Below are positions 42,204-50,951 of a stretch of DNA of 64,000 nucleotides, piece after piece. The stretch is from the NCBI RefSeq assembly GCF_032050975.1, contig NZ_CP116967.1, positions 3,903,001 through 3,967,000 of the forward strand, given 5' to 3'. Origin of the DNA: Candidatus Nitrospira allomarina. Lineage in GTDB: Bacteria > Nitrospirota > Nitrospiria > Nitrospirales > UBA8639. The first letter of the stretch is position 1; each line of letters opens with the position of its first letter. Below the pieces are notes generated by a model, which was not told the DNA's origin, did no database searches, and saw only the letters and a list, made by a program, of their open reading frames with translations. A program made the position numbers and the translations under genes.

Positions 42204-43395
42204 GATTCTATGGTTTAGGTCAAGCCTTTTGTGAGCCGGTCCGGGTTAAAAGTCGTCTGATAGCGATGAATGGACCACGCGGCTCGGGCGATTTTGCGCG
42301 CGATAATGACTAACGTCGCCGTGCCACTCCAGCCTTGGGTGCGATAGGCGTCGTAGATGGGTTTCCAGACTTTGGTTCAGACCGCGGCCATGGCAACATT
42401 AAAGAGCAACCGGCGTACCTCGGCCGGGCCGCGTTTGGATAAGCGGCGGCGCCCGCTTTTCTGCCCCGAGTCCTTGGCTCGCGGGTCGAAGCCGATGAAG
42501 GCGACGAAGGCATCGGCATTGCGGAACGGCACCCGCTCTAACGTATTGGTGAGGCTCAGCCCGACCAACGGGCCGACGCCCACGATAGTTTCGATCCGCG
42601 GTTGGGCGTCTCGATGCCCGGGCGCCCGGGCCGCCAGCGTGGCCATGGTGGCATCGAGCTTGGCCAGCAAGGCATCCAACTTTTGGAGCACGGCCTTGAC
42701 GTCAGAGGCAAACCCGCTGAGGTTGTTCATCGTGAGCTTGAGCATGCCCTTGATCCGGACGAGCTTGGCCCGCCGCCGAATTAACCGGTCGAGTTGGCGT
42801 TGGGTAGCCGTCGGCGGTGTGTAAGGCCGCAGGCACTGGTGTTCTTGGGCGACCAAGCGAGCCAACAACGTCGCATCGACTCGATCCGTTTTCGCCCGCG
42901 CGCCCATGGCTTTGGCATAAGGCCGGGTTTCCATCGGATTCAAGAGAAAGACGGTGTGACCGTGGGCATGCGCCAGATCCGCGAGGACCTCATGAGAGGT
43001 ATTGGTGGATTCGAGCCCAAGGCGACTGCCGGCGGGCAAAGACTTGAGCCACGTGCGTAAGGCGGTGCGCTGATTGCGGATCTCGTGAACTGGAAAGTGT
43101 TGCTCGGCACAAGCTACGACTACGGTGTCTTTGGCCACATCGCCTCCGACATTCAAAACGGGTTGCATACGCGTCGCCTCCACAAATAAGGTTCACCAAT
43201 GGGGTGGGCCACACCAACGTAAGCTTGCGTTCAAATCGGCGGTCAGGAGTCCTGCCGCAAGATTCTTCATCGACGTTGAGGATGTGGATGGGAGAAGTCT
43301 CAAACCGTCTGTCCAGAAACTGGCAGATGCGAAGCGATGTCCCTCCACCCCCGACCCCTCGGAGCTTCTCAAGAATGACAAGAAAAGACCATACA
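42204..43395 (-). mobile_element. IS110-family insertion sequence in a repeat hairpin loop
   Basis: About 1.2 kb between the two halves of one repeat copy (H and I). No terminal inverted repeats are evident, as usual for IS110. The transposase is on the minus strand, with about 210 bases of non-coding DNA on its 5' side (43184-43395) and about 11 on its 3' side. That layout fits the IS110 group, not IS1111, and the long 5' non-coding end is where bridge RNAs are encoded in characterised IS110 elements. Boundaries are inferred from the broken repeat and may be off by a few bases. Confidence 0.8.
42215..43183 (-). pseudogene. IS110-family transposase interrupted by an in-frame TGA
   Basis: The first 268 codons encode a DEDD RuvC-like domain (VGGDVAKDTVVVACAEQHF, GLESTNTSHEVL, then AKTDRVDATLLARLVAQE) and most of the Transposase_20 domain with the serine region IGFDPRAKDSGQKSGRRRLS. 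At 42377-42379 there is a TGA. The frame continues for 53 codons (TKVWKPIYDAYRTQGWSGTA, then TLVIIARKIARAAW) to a TAA at 42215. Those codons match the usual IS110 C-terminus, so the stop is a nonsense mutation. The ancestral length would be about 322 residues. The truncated protein may be inactive, or acts only with read-through. Confidence 0.85.
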
Positions 43396-43525
43396 AGCGG
43401 AGCGAGTTGGTCCGCCCTCCTAAGACTGGCGTCCGTCCCCTGCATGAGGCCAGACGGGGCGTCAATGGTTTTGCCCACTTTTGCCGAAACAAAAGTGGGT
43501 CGTCCGCCGGGGCGAAACCCGGCAA
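43396..43525 (-). repeat. Dispersed structured repeat, copy I (proximal part, other side of the IS110 element)
   Basis: Continues copy H. It holds the second stem CCCACTTTTG/CAAAAGTGGG and the first stem TGCCGGGTTTCGCCCCGGCG in minus orientation. The outer part up to 43440 is more diverged than the same part in other copies. Confidence 0.8.
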
Positions 43526-43572
43526 ACCTTCCAAAAACTGCAAGGCTGACGAACGAAGAGAAAAATAATTAA

Positions 43573-43618
43573 AAGACTCTACCTCCCCTAACCCCGCCTT
43601 ACAAAAGCGGGGAATCTG
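43573..43618. repeat. Single arm of the MITE-like inverted repeat family (inverted)
   Basis: AGACTCTACCTCCCC, then CCCCGCCTTACAAAAGCGGGG, is the reverse complement of the arm at 32719-32760. The two single arms bracket the repeat-rich region from 32.7 to 43.6 kb and face each other. The rest of the gap up to 43965 contains no supported gene. Confidence 0.65.
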
Positions 43619-43965
43619 CAAAGAAAAAAATGCCCTCTTAAGACCGTAGCTATGACCAAGGATTTGAGTTTCCGGTTTATCTAGCTTGCCGACGATGCGG
43701 GGATATCCCCGCATCCACTCATTCGTCCCCGCAATCCCCGCAAACCGAGCCACGCCACATTACGCATAACCAACTGTTTTACAACAACTTTCCCAATTCA
43801 TCGTCATGGCAAGCCCCTTGCGATAGGACGGTTTCAACAATCGCATTCGCAATCGGAAAGGAGGTGAACATTCACAGGTGCTAAAGAGCGGCTTTTAAAA
43901 GAGTCCGCGAAACAGGACGACCGGAAATGCCAACGACAACTTAACGACTTCACAAGGAGACAGCC

Positions 43966-44835
43966 ATGAACGTGAAAATTTCTCAACCACCTGCATCACA
44001 ACATCACACGGAGCCCCCAGCCTCTGAGCCCGAAGCCGGCCCATCGGATACCAAGGAGATTATTTACCTCGCCTCCGGGTTACTCATCCTGGTTTTGGGG
44101 ATAGGCGGCCTCTTGATGTATTCCGAGGAAACACCCCTGCCTGCGACCGCTTCTCAGGGAATAGATAAAGCGCAAATGGCGAGTGCGTTTACCTCCTCCG
44201 AACAGCAACCCGCTTCTGACGAACCCCTGGCATTGAGCCAGGCCTTGGCTGAAGAGCCAGGGACCAATACGATCATCCCTGCCACCGGGCCGGGTGAGAA
44301 GCAGCCGATGGCAGAGACGGATGTCTATTTTGCGTTTAACGAGTCGACCTTGTCCGATGAGGCAAAGGACAGACTTAAAACCCGAATGGAGAACAGGCCG
44401 GAGGGATGGAGCGGCACCCTCCGCATCGTGGGACATACCGATGCTCAGGGACCGGATGCCTATAACCGTGCCTTGGGGCTCAAGCGAGCGCAGTCTGTCA
44501 AAACCTTCTTGCTGTCACTTGGCGTGGCTGAGAATGACGTCCAAGTAGACACGTTGGGGAAAGACGGATCAATCTGTCAGGAAGAAACGCCGGAATGTTT
44601 TGAACAAAACCGTCGGGCACATGTCGCGTTACTCCCTGCTTCAACACCAGAAGGAGGAGACCTCCAACTGTCATTGGCTCCCGCAGACACGGACAGCCCG
44701 GCCGGTGAAGAACTGGGTCTGACCACTGACGAATCACCCATCGTCTCTTCGGACACTGAAGTCTCCTTCCAGGAGGAAGTTCAAGAGGAATCGGTCTCTT
44801 CCGATCCACTCCTCACTGTGGAATCCCTTCCCTAA
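43966..44835 (+). CDS. pdsO: Sortase-system OmpA family protein (PdsO-like)
   Basis: A 289-residue inner-membrane-anchored protein. A single transmembrane helix at about 31-52 (IIYLASGLLILVLGIGGLL) follows a Pro-rich cytosolic tail. After a low-complexity linker comes an OmpA C-terminal peptidoglycan-binding domain at about 120-225: VYFAFNESTLSDEAKDRLK, IVGHTDAQGPDAYNRALGLK and NRRAHVALLP. AAGGAGA precedes the ATG. Position directly upstream of a VIT/vWA protein and a class GN sortase identifies it as the PdsO-type component of the proteobacterial dedicated sortase system. The acidic C-terminal tail of about 65 residues is not conserved. Confidence 0.8.
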   Translation: MNVKISQPPASQHHTEPPASEPEAGPSDTKEIIYLASGLLILVLGIGGLLMYSEETPLPATASQGIDKAQMASAFTSSEQQPASDEPLALSQALAEEPGTNTIIPATGPGEKQPMAETDVYFAFNESTLSDEAKDRLKTRMENRPEGWSGTLRIVGHTDAQGPDAYNRALGLKRAQSVKTFLLSLGVAENDVQVDTLGKDGSICQEETPECFEQNRRAHVALLPASTPEGGDLQLSLAPADTDSPAGEELGLTTDESPIVSSDTEVSFQEEVQEESVSSDPLLTVESLP

Positions 44836-44844
44836 GACTCTCAC

Positions 44845-44880
44845 CCCGGGTTGGCTCACCCTGCTGTGGGTCGGCCCGGG
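44845..44880. other. GC-rich inverted repeat between pdsO and the sortase target gene
   Basis: CCCGGG at 44845-44850 is repeated at 44875-44880, with further partial pairing between (TCACCC/GTGGGT). No T-tract follows, so it is more likely to modulate expression or mRNA stability than to end transcription. Confidence 0.4.
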
Positions 44881-44935
44881 CCCGCCCTGACGGACAGTCT
44901 TAACTATCACCTTTCATGACGATAAAGGAGCCGGT

Positions 44936-47053
44936 ATGAATTTCTGGAAGCAACTTCTTCTGCCTCTTGCCTTTTGGCTCACCGGCAGTGTGGTGGATTG
45001 CCTGGGCCTTCCTCCCGTGTCCGCTCAACCATTGGAACCCGACGTCCCGGCACCCTCTCAACAGGCCGGACCGGACATATCACATGGCTTGTCGATTCGC
45101 CCCATGTCGGGAGGCTCCACTCTCCCAGCCCCCACCGTCTCCACCCATGTCACCACGACCATCAGCGGGCTGATCGTCCGCACCACCGTCTCGCAAACCT
45201 TTCACAATCCCAGCTCCGAATGGGCCGAGGGCATCTATGTCTTTCCGTTACCCGAGCAGGCGGCCGTCGATCACCTGCGCATGCGGATCGGCGAGCGGGT
45301 GATTGAAGGGATGATCCAGGAGCGGGCCGAAGCCAGGAAAACATTTGAACAGGCCAAGCGCAAGGGACAACGCGCCAGCCTGCTGGAGCAGGAACGACCC
45401 AATGTGTTTACCGCGTCCGTGGCGAATCTCGCGCCGGGTGAACCCATCATGGTGGAGATTGAATATCAGGATACGGTCCGGTATGACCAAGGCCGGTTTT
45501 CTCTCCGGTTTCCGATGGTGGTCGGGCCACGCTATATTCCCGGCACTCCCCTATCTTTAGTCGAGGCTCAACCCCAAACGACCGGCGCGGGGTGGGCGGT
45601 CAATACCGATCAGGTTCCCGATGCGTCACGGATCACGCCGCCGGTACAGCATCCCGTTGAAGGCCCCATCAATCCCCTCACCTTGCAGATCGATCTGGCA
45701 CCCGGCTTTCTACTTGATCGCGTGGAGTCCCCCACTCACCCCATTCGGGTTGAAACCCATTCCAACGGACGCCTACATATTACCTTGGCCGACCCATCCA
45801 CGTTTGCCGATCGCGATTTCGAATTGGCCTGGACTCCGCAAGCTTCGCATGAAGCCCAAACACAACTGTTTCTGGAGGAACACGAGGGCGAGACCTACGG
45901 TCTGGTGTTTTTCCTTCCGCCACAAATTAACGAAGCCGGGCCGGGTGACATACCGCGTGAAGTCATCTTTGTGATGGACACCTCGGGTTCCATGGCCGGC
46001 GCATCGCTCGTGCAAGCCAAAGCCGCTCTGAAACTGGCCGTGTCCCGGCTGACTCCCAGGGACCGATTCAACATCATTCAGTTCAATTCCATCACGAAAC
46101 AATTATTTCCACTGGCCGTGCCGGCTGACACCCGCGCAATTCAACGCGCGCTTTCGTATGTGAACAGCCTTCAAGCTGAGGGCGGGACGGAAATGCTTCC
46201 GGCAATGGTTCAAGCATTGTCCCATCAAAAAGAAGAACAAACCTCTCTCAGGCAGGTGATCTTTATCACGGACGGGCTGATCGGCAATGAAGAGGAATTC
46301 TTTGCGACCCTTCAACGTCTCCTCGGCCAGACCCGCTTGTTTACCGTGGGCATCGGCTCCGCTCCCAACGGACATTTCATGCGGAAGGCCGCTCAACATG
46401 GACGGGGTACCTTTACCTACATCGGCACCACACAAGAGGTGCAAGAGAAAATGCATCGCCTGTTTGTCAAACTCGAACAACCCGCATTTCTCAATCTTGC
46501 GCTGGAAGGTTCCGCTGGTGCGGCATGGGATCTCCTTCCGGCTCCACTGCCGGATGTGTATGCGGGGGAACCGCTCATGGTATCGTTTCGAACCGCGACG
46601 CCGCCCTCCCAACTTATCGTTTCCGGCACTCACGGAACCGTTCCATGGAAAAGGGAACTGCCGTTCGCGGCCGGGCTTTCCCGGTCGGGCATCGCGGTCC
46701 ATTGGGCCAGGCAAAAGATTTCACAACTCACGGATCACCAGGCTTCATCGGCCCAACCTGATCAATCCAAACAGCAAACGGAACTCCGTCAGGGGGTCAT
46801 CGATGTGGCCCTTAGACATCATCTGGTTAGCCGCTACACCAGTCTGGTGGCCGTAGAAACCACCCCTGCTCGCCCTGAACATCGCCCACTCCACTCCCAT
46901 GCGATGAAGGCCAACCTTCCGCATGGCATGCAGTACGAGGCAATCTTTGGCTGGCCGCAAACCGCCACACCGTCAACGCTCTATCTTCTGTTAGGAATTT
47001 TCATGCTCTGGATGGGAGGGTTATGGACGCGACAACAAGTCGCACGGATGTGA
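44936..47053 (+). CDS. Sortase target protein with VIT and vWA domains
   Basis: A 705-residue secreted protein. After the signal peptide (to about residue 30) comes a VIT domain (about 55-190: GLIVRTTVSQTFHNPSSEWA, then EGIYVFPLPEQAAVDHLRMR). A von Willebrand A domain follows at about 340-510, with an intact MIDAS start VIFVMDTSGSMAGASL. The C-terminus has the sorting signal layout: WPQTATPSTLYLLLG (an LPxTA-like motif), a hydrophobic segment and the basic end RQQVARM. This is the TIGR03788 type target of class GN sortases. AAAGGAG lies before the start. The downstream sortase gene overlaps its 3' end by 31 bases. Confidence 0.88.
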   Translation: MNFWKQLLLPLAFWLTGSVVDCLGLPPVSAQPLEPDVPAPSQQAGPDISHGLSIRPMSGGSTLPAPTVSTHVTTTISGLIVRTTVSQTFHNPSSEWAEGIYVFPLPEQAAVDHLRMRIGERVIEGMIQERAEARKTFEQAKRKGQRASLLEQERPNVFTASVANLAPGEPIMVEIEYQDTVRYDQGRFSLRFPMVVGPRYIPGTPLSLVEAQPQTTGAGWAVNTDQVPDASRITPPVQHPVEGPINPLTLQIDLAPGFLLDRVESPTHPIRVETHSNGRLHITLADPSTFADRDFELAWTPQASHEAQTQLFLEEHEGETYGLVFFLPPQINEAGPGDIPREVIFVMDTSGSMAGASLVQAKAALKLAVSRLTPRDRFNIIQFNSITKQLFPLAVPADTRAIQRALSYVNSLQAEGGTEMLPAMVQALSHQKEEQTSLRQVIFITDGLIGNEEEFFATLQRLLGQTRLFTVGIGSAPNGHFMRKAAQHGRGTFTYIGTTQEVQEKMHRLFVKLEQPAFLNLALEGSAGAAWDLLPAPLPDVYAGEPLMVSFRTATPPSQLIVSGTHGTVPWKRELPFAAGLSRSGIAVHWARQKISQLTDHQASSAQPDQSKQQTELRQGVIDVALRHHLVSRYTSLVAVETTPARPEHRPLHSHAMKANLPHGMQYEAIFGWPQTATPSTLYLLLGIFMLWMGGLWTRQQVARM

Positions 47054-47619
47054 CACCCCATACGCGTCGGGTGTTGGCAGGCATGTTGTTGGTCCTGGGA
47101 GTCTGGTTGATTGGACAGGGGCTGTGGATTCCCGTGAAGGCCATTGCCGCCCAATGGCTCTTGCAACATGCCTGGGCACAGACTCTTAAGACACAACAAC
47201 CTGCCAAACCCTGGCCGTGGGCGGATACCTGGCCGATCGGACGCTTGCTCGTTCCGCGACACCGCATCGACCAGATTATCCTGGCCGATGACAGCGGACA
47301 ATCGTTAGCCTTCGGACCGGGACAGCTTTCCGGAAGAGTGCAGGCGGATGAACCCGGTGCCATCGTGTTGAGCGGACATCGCGATACGCACTTTCAGTTC
47401 TTACAATATCTTCAGAAAGACGATCTCGTCGCTGTGGAATGGCCGACTGGGAATCGAACGTCCTATTTCGTTCAGGAACACATGATAGTTGATAGCCGCC
47501 ACACCCGTCTTGCCAATCATGCGGATGCAGATGCATTGATCTTGACGACCTGTTATCCCTTTGATGCGATCGTCCCTGGCGGGCCGCTCAGGTATGTGGT
47601 GAGAGCAGAAAAATTCTAG
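47023..47619 (+). CDS. Class GN sortase
   Basis: A 198-residue membrane-anchored sortase. The N-terminal transmembrane helix is at about 13-30 (AGMLLVLGVWLIGQGLW). The catalytic His is in LSGHRDTHFQFL, the catalytic Cys in LILTTCYPFDA (the TLxTC motif) and the Arg in GGPLRYVV. It would cleave the target at its WPQTA signal and attach it to an envelope nucleophile that is not known in Gram-negatives. The start is inside the target gene and is preceded by GGGAGGG. The usual PdsR/PdsS two-component genes are not in this window. Confidence 0.9.
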   Translation: MDATTSRTDVTPHTRRVLAGMLLVLGVWLIGQGLWIPVKAIAAQWLLQHAWAQTLKTQQPAKPWPWADTWPIGRLLVPRHRIDQIILADDSGQSLAFGPGQLSGRVQADEPGAIVLSGHRDTHFQFLQYLQKDDLVAVEWPTGNRTSYFVQEHMIVDSRHTRLANHADADALILTTCYPFDAIVPGGPLRYVVRAEKF

Positions 47620-47731
47620 CGCTGAAGAATGACAGTCGTGCAGGAAAGAGAATAGTTCACGTTCGGCTGTATCGTTTGGTTGAAAACCCACTCGCGTCCA
47701 CCTGCCCGAGACGCTCAAACTCGGTTATCCC

Positions 47732-48679
47732 TCACAACCATCCCTTCCGCTTAAAATACCAATAGGGAGCGATTCCGGATAACACCATGGCGCATAAAGC
47801 CAGGGGATACCCCCACCACCAATGCAGTTCCGGCATCACATCGAAATTCATCCCGTAGATACTGGCAATCAAGGTCGGAGGCAGAAACACCACTGCGGCA
47901 ATGGAAAAGATTTTGATAATTTGATTTTGTTCGATACTAATGAGCCCCATTGCGGCATTCATTAAAAAATTGACCTTTTCAAACAGGAAGGCGTTATGCG
48001 GCAGAAGAGAATCGATATCACGTAAAATTTCGCGAATCCAATCACGGACAGTTTCATCTCCCCGCCCCCGCCGAAGGAGGAAGGCTAAGGCACGTTGGGT
48101 ATCCATCAAACACAGCCGCACTTTCCCGTTCCCATCTTCCTCCCTGGTGAGCAAATCGATCGCCCCCTGCAAATTTCTGCCCTCTTTGGTCAGTACCGTT
48201 TGACTAATGGTTTCCAAAGCCAAATGGGTGGCTTCCAACTGGTCGGCCAGGTGTTCAATTTTCAATTCAAACAAAGCCAAAAGAACCGACAATGGATCCC
48301 GGATCAAATCCGATTCATGGCGGGCTCTTCGCCGCATCAGACGAAACAACGGGATGGGATGATCGTGCAAGGTAATGATGCAGTTGTCTCTGATCGTAAA
48401 GGCCACCGCCCTCGTGGTGGCACGATGATCTTCTTCCTGAAAAAAGAATGAATAGATATGAAGGCTATCCTCTCCTTCATTGACACGGGCACTGGCTTCA
48501 ATTTCCCGCACCTCTTTGCTGGTGGGCAAAGGTTGCTCGTACAGCGTCTCAATTAATTGCCGTTCGTCGTCCGTTGGGGCGGTGAGATCGATCCACATGG
48601 CCACGTCAAGAGAATTGGAAAGCTCCGGGACGGACAAAGCCTGGAACTTTCCATCATGTAAAACATACGCGTTGATCAA
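47732..48679 (-). CDS. corA: CorA family divalent cation channel
   Basis: A 315-residue protein starting at TTG 48679 (LINAYVLHDGKF), with GAGG eight bases upstream. This gives almost exactly the length of E. coli CorA, while the longer ORF to 48940 would add 87 non-family residues. The cytoplasmic funnel contains SLHIYSFFF and AVAFTIRDNCIITLHDHPIP. The channel part has PPTLIASIYGMNFDVMPELH (YGMNF signature) and TM2 with the basic end YFKRKGWL. It transports Mg2+ (also Co2+/Ni2+) in known homologues. The GMN loop is very similar to that of the fragment at 10707-10931. Confidence 0.9.
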   Translation of the reverse strand: MINAYVLHDGKFQALSVPELSNSLDVAMWIDLTAPTDDERQLIETLYEQPLPTSKEVREIEASARVNEGEDSLHIYSFFFQEEDHRATTRAVAFTIRDNCIITLHDHPIPLFRLMRRRARHESDLIRDPLSVLLALFELKIEHLADQLEATHLALETISQTVLTKEGRNLQGAIDLLTREEDGNGKVRLCLMDTQRALAFLLRRGRGDETVRDWIREILRDIDSLLPHNAFLFEKVNFLMNAAMGLISIEQNQIIKIFSIAAVVFLPPTLIASIYGMNFDVMPELHWWWGYPLALCAMVLSGIAPYWYFKRKGWL

Positions 48680-49067
48680 TGGTCGATCCTCTCTTGTTCG
48701 CGAGATCGAAAAGAGTAACTCTTCATTCAGATCCTTCGTCTGATCCCGGGCTCGGCACCACCAGGCCCCTGCAAAAATTACTGCCGGAGTGCCCTCCTCA
48801 TCACATGGACGCCAGAATGGGTAAGAGAAAAAACAACGTGCCGGTTTTACATTAACCTGATTCGATGAAGCAAGCCGCGAGCGACAGTCTTGTGTCCACA
48901 GCCAAAACGAGGCGATTCTCTCCCAGTGGAAATGGGCCAAGAGAACGAGAGACCCATAAAAAAATTTACTCCAGCAGGAATCAGGAATAGATCAGAGGAT
49001 GAGGAAGGTTCAAACCCTGCTGACGGGAGGCGATCTTCTTATGAACCGATGAAGTGGACCCGGGGGC

Positions 49068-50648
49068 TTAATGCACCAATCCCGGGAGGGGCCCCACCTC
49101 AACAAGCGAAGGCATGGACTCCTGATAAGAGTGCAGATACGCATGATGGTCGTGCATCGTGGCCCCATCAGGAAGCAGGTCGTATAACGGGCCGAGTTTC
49201 CCACGAATTTTTCTTGCATAAAACTTCGGTAACTCCAACGTTTCCCCCTCCAGAAAGCTGCGGACCGACACATTCGTATCCAATAATCCCCGGATCTTCG
49301 TGTGGTATTTGATCCGGCCGAACCCTTCACTCGACACCGACCGGATGAAATTAAACCATGTGGGAATCCAGCCACGATTCAGCATCATCCGCCTGGCAAT
49401 CATCGGCCAGGAAAACGCATGCCGGGACAGATCCACGACATGATCATAAAATTCCGGCCAGGCATAATGCTTGGGACGCACGTTCATCGCGTGGTTGTTA
49501 TCAAGAAAATGAAAAGGGAAGGGTAGCACCCGTCCATCCCGTTGCAATTCCCGATTAAAGGGAGCGGCCTGACCAAAGGCCGTCAGCAGGGAAAAGGCAG
49601 GAAAGGCTCCGGGAGCCAAGTCTAAAAATTGTTTGGTGAGGTCAAACGGTTCAGATCCCTGGTCGGAATCCAGGCCCAACACGAAATTCACCTGAACATA
49701 GGGGATATAGCGGAGTATCAGATTGATATGATCGGCCACCTGCTTCACTTTTTCTTGTCCTCTGTGGCGACCGGTCCGGGATTTATCGCCCATGTCATAC
49801 CACGACTCAATCCCCGGCAAAATTGCCTTGAATCCATTTTGCTTCAATCGTTTCAGGTGGGGTTCGGCCAGGAGCGACAGGGTACTTTCTGCAATGAAGT
49901 CGATACTATCGGGCGGAATCGCCGTTTCAATGGCATTCATATATTCCTGAAACCGCACGCCGAAATTCGGGTCGTGCCAGGCCACAATCGGTCGCTTCAA
50001 CTTTGTCCGCAGAAATTTGAGATCCTCGCTGATCTGATCAAACGATAAAGGCTGATAGTCCACATTGGCGTCCACACAAAACCCGCAGGTATAGGGGCAT
50101 CCCATGCTGCCGATCATCGGCACGACTTTAAATGAGGTGGGCGCCTTGGCAATGGTCGGCTCAATAAATTTCCAGCGCTCCTTCGCCCCGGGCAATGCGG
50201 TCGGCTGCCGGGCTGCTGCGAGCTGAACTCCCAGAGGACGATGCTGCGCACAATCCGCCAGAATATCCTGAATGAGATTCTTGTCGGTAAACCCGACGAC
50301 ATAATCGAAGTACTTGGCCGCATCCTGCGGATAGCTCCGGGCGTGAGGCCCGCCCAGTACCGTCACGGCCCCTCGAGCTCGAAACATCTGACTGATGGCA
50401 TACGCTGTCAGCGCCGATCGGGTAAAGGCCCCGATAAACACAATATCGGTTTCGTCTAATAATTCCTGTTGGAGATCTTCGCGCCCGGTGTAACACACAA
50501 AACGCACTTGATGACCCAATTCTTCACACCACACTCCGACGACCTGCGGCATGATGCTCGCCAGATTTTGATTCATCACCCTGGCATAGAGAGAATTGGT
50601 GGGACCTTTGGTGACCAGATCCAGTATCGTCACCCGACGTGGGCGCAT
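49068..50648 (-). CDS. B12-binding radical SAM protein
   Basis: A 526-residue protein; the start at ATG 50648 has AGGAGG six bases upstream, which rules out the longer frame to 50756. The N-terminal half is a cobalamin-binding Rossmann domain (VTILDLVTKGPTNS, DIVFIGAFTRSALTAYAISQ, VTVLGGPHARSYPQDA). The radical SAM domain carries the 4Fe-4S triad in GSMGCPYTCGFCVDANVDYQ, and IPYVQVNFVLGLDSDQG is in the TIM barrel. The C-terminal 130 residues are family-specific. Such enzymes methylate or rearrange unactivated carbons, e.g. in hopanoid or natural-product pathways. No neighbouring pathway gene is present, so substrate is unknown. Confidence 0.85.
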   Translation of the reverse strand: MRPRRVTILDLVTKGPTNSLYARVMNQNLASIMPQVVGVWCEELGHQVRFVCYTGREDLQQELLDETDIVFIGAFTRSALTAYAISQMFRARGAVTVLGGPHARSYPQDAAKYFDYVVGFTDKNLIQDILADCAQHRPLGVQLAAARQPTALPGAKERWKFIEPTIAKAPTSFKVVPMIGSMGCPYTCGFCVDANVDYQPLSFDQISEDLKFLRTKLKRPIVAWHDPNFGVRFQEYMNAIETAIPPDSIDFIAESTLSLLAEPHLKRLKQNGFKAILPGIESWYDMGDKSRTGRHRGQEKVKQVADHINLILRYIPYVQVNFVLGLDSDQGSEPFDLTKQFLDLAPGAFPAFSLLTAFGQAAPFNRELQRDGRVLPFPFHFLDNNHAMNVRPKHYAWPEFYDHVVDLSRHAFSWPMIARRMMLNRGWIPTWFNFIRSVSSEGFGRIKYHTKIRGLLDTNVSVRSFLEGETLELPKFYARKIRGKLGPLYDLLPDGATMHDHHAYLHSYQESMPSLVEVGPLPGLVH

Positions 50649-50951
50649 AGACAACCTCCTAAGGTGGGAGAACAGAAAATCCTGCTGGAGGGGAATAGAG
50701 GAATCTCCTGAAGCTGCCCTACCGTAGAGGAAATCCTGTGATGAGGTCAAGGACAACCAGTTGCATTAAGACCGATCTTCCTGTACGGTTTCGTGAGAAT
50801 CGACCGTCTTGCAGGATCCAAGCCATTCTCCGGCTGTTCTGGCCGGTGCCGTAGCCCAAATCTCCTCAGACCGGCCTCGATACGCAACCTCAGCATAGAA
50901 CAATGTCGTTCGTGCTTCGTCTGGTTGTGCCCAACAAAGGAACCGACAGTC

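Noticed and set aside
29626-43525. ORFs of 60-100 codons inside the dispersed repeats (e.g. with LFEPRELARLP)
   Set aside because: They occur in both directions, change frame between copies and depend on GC-rich open frames; the conserved feature is base pairing, not protein.
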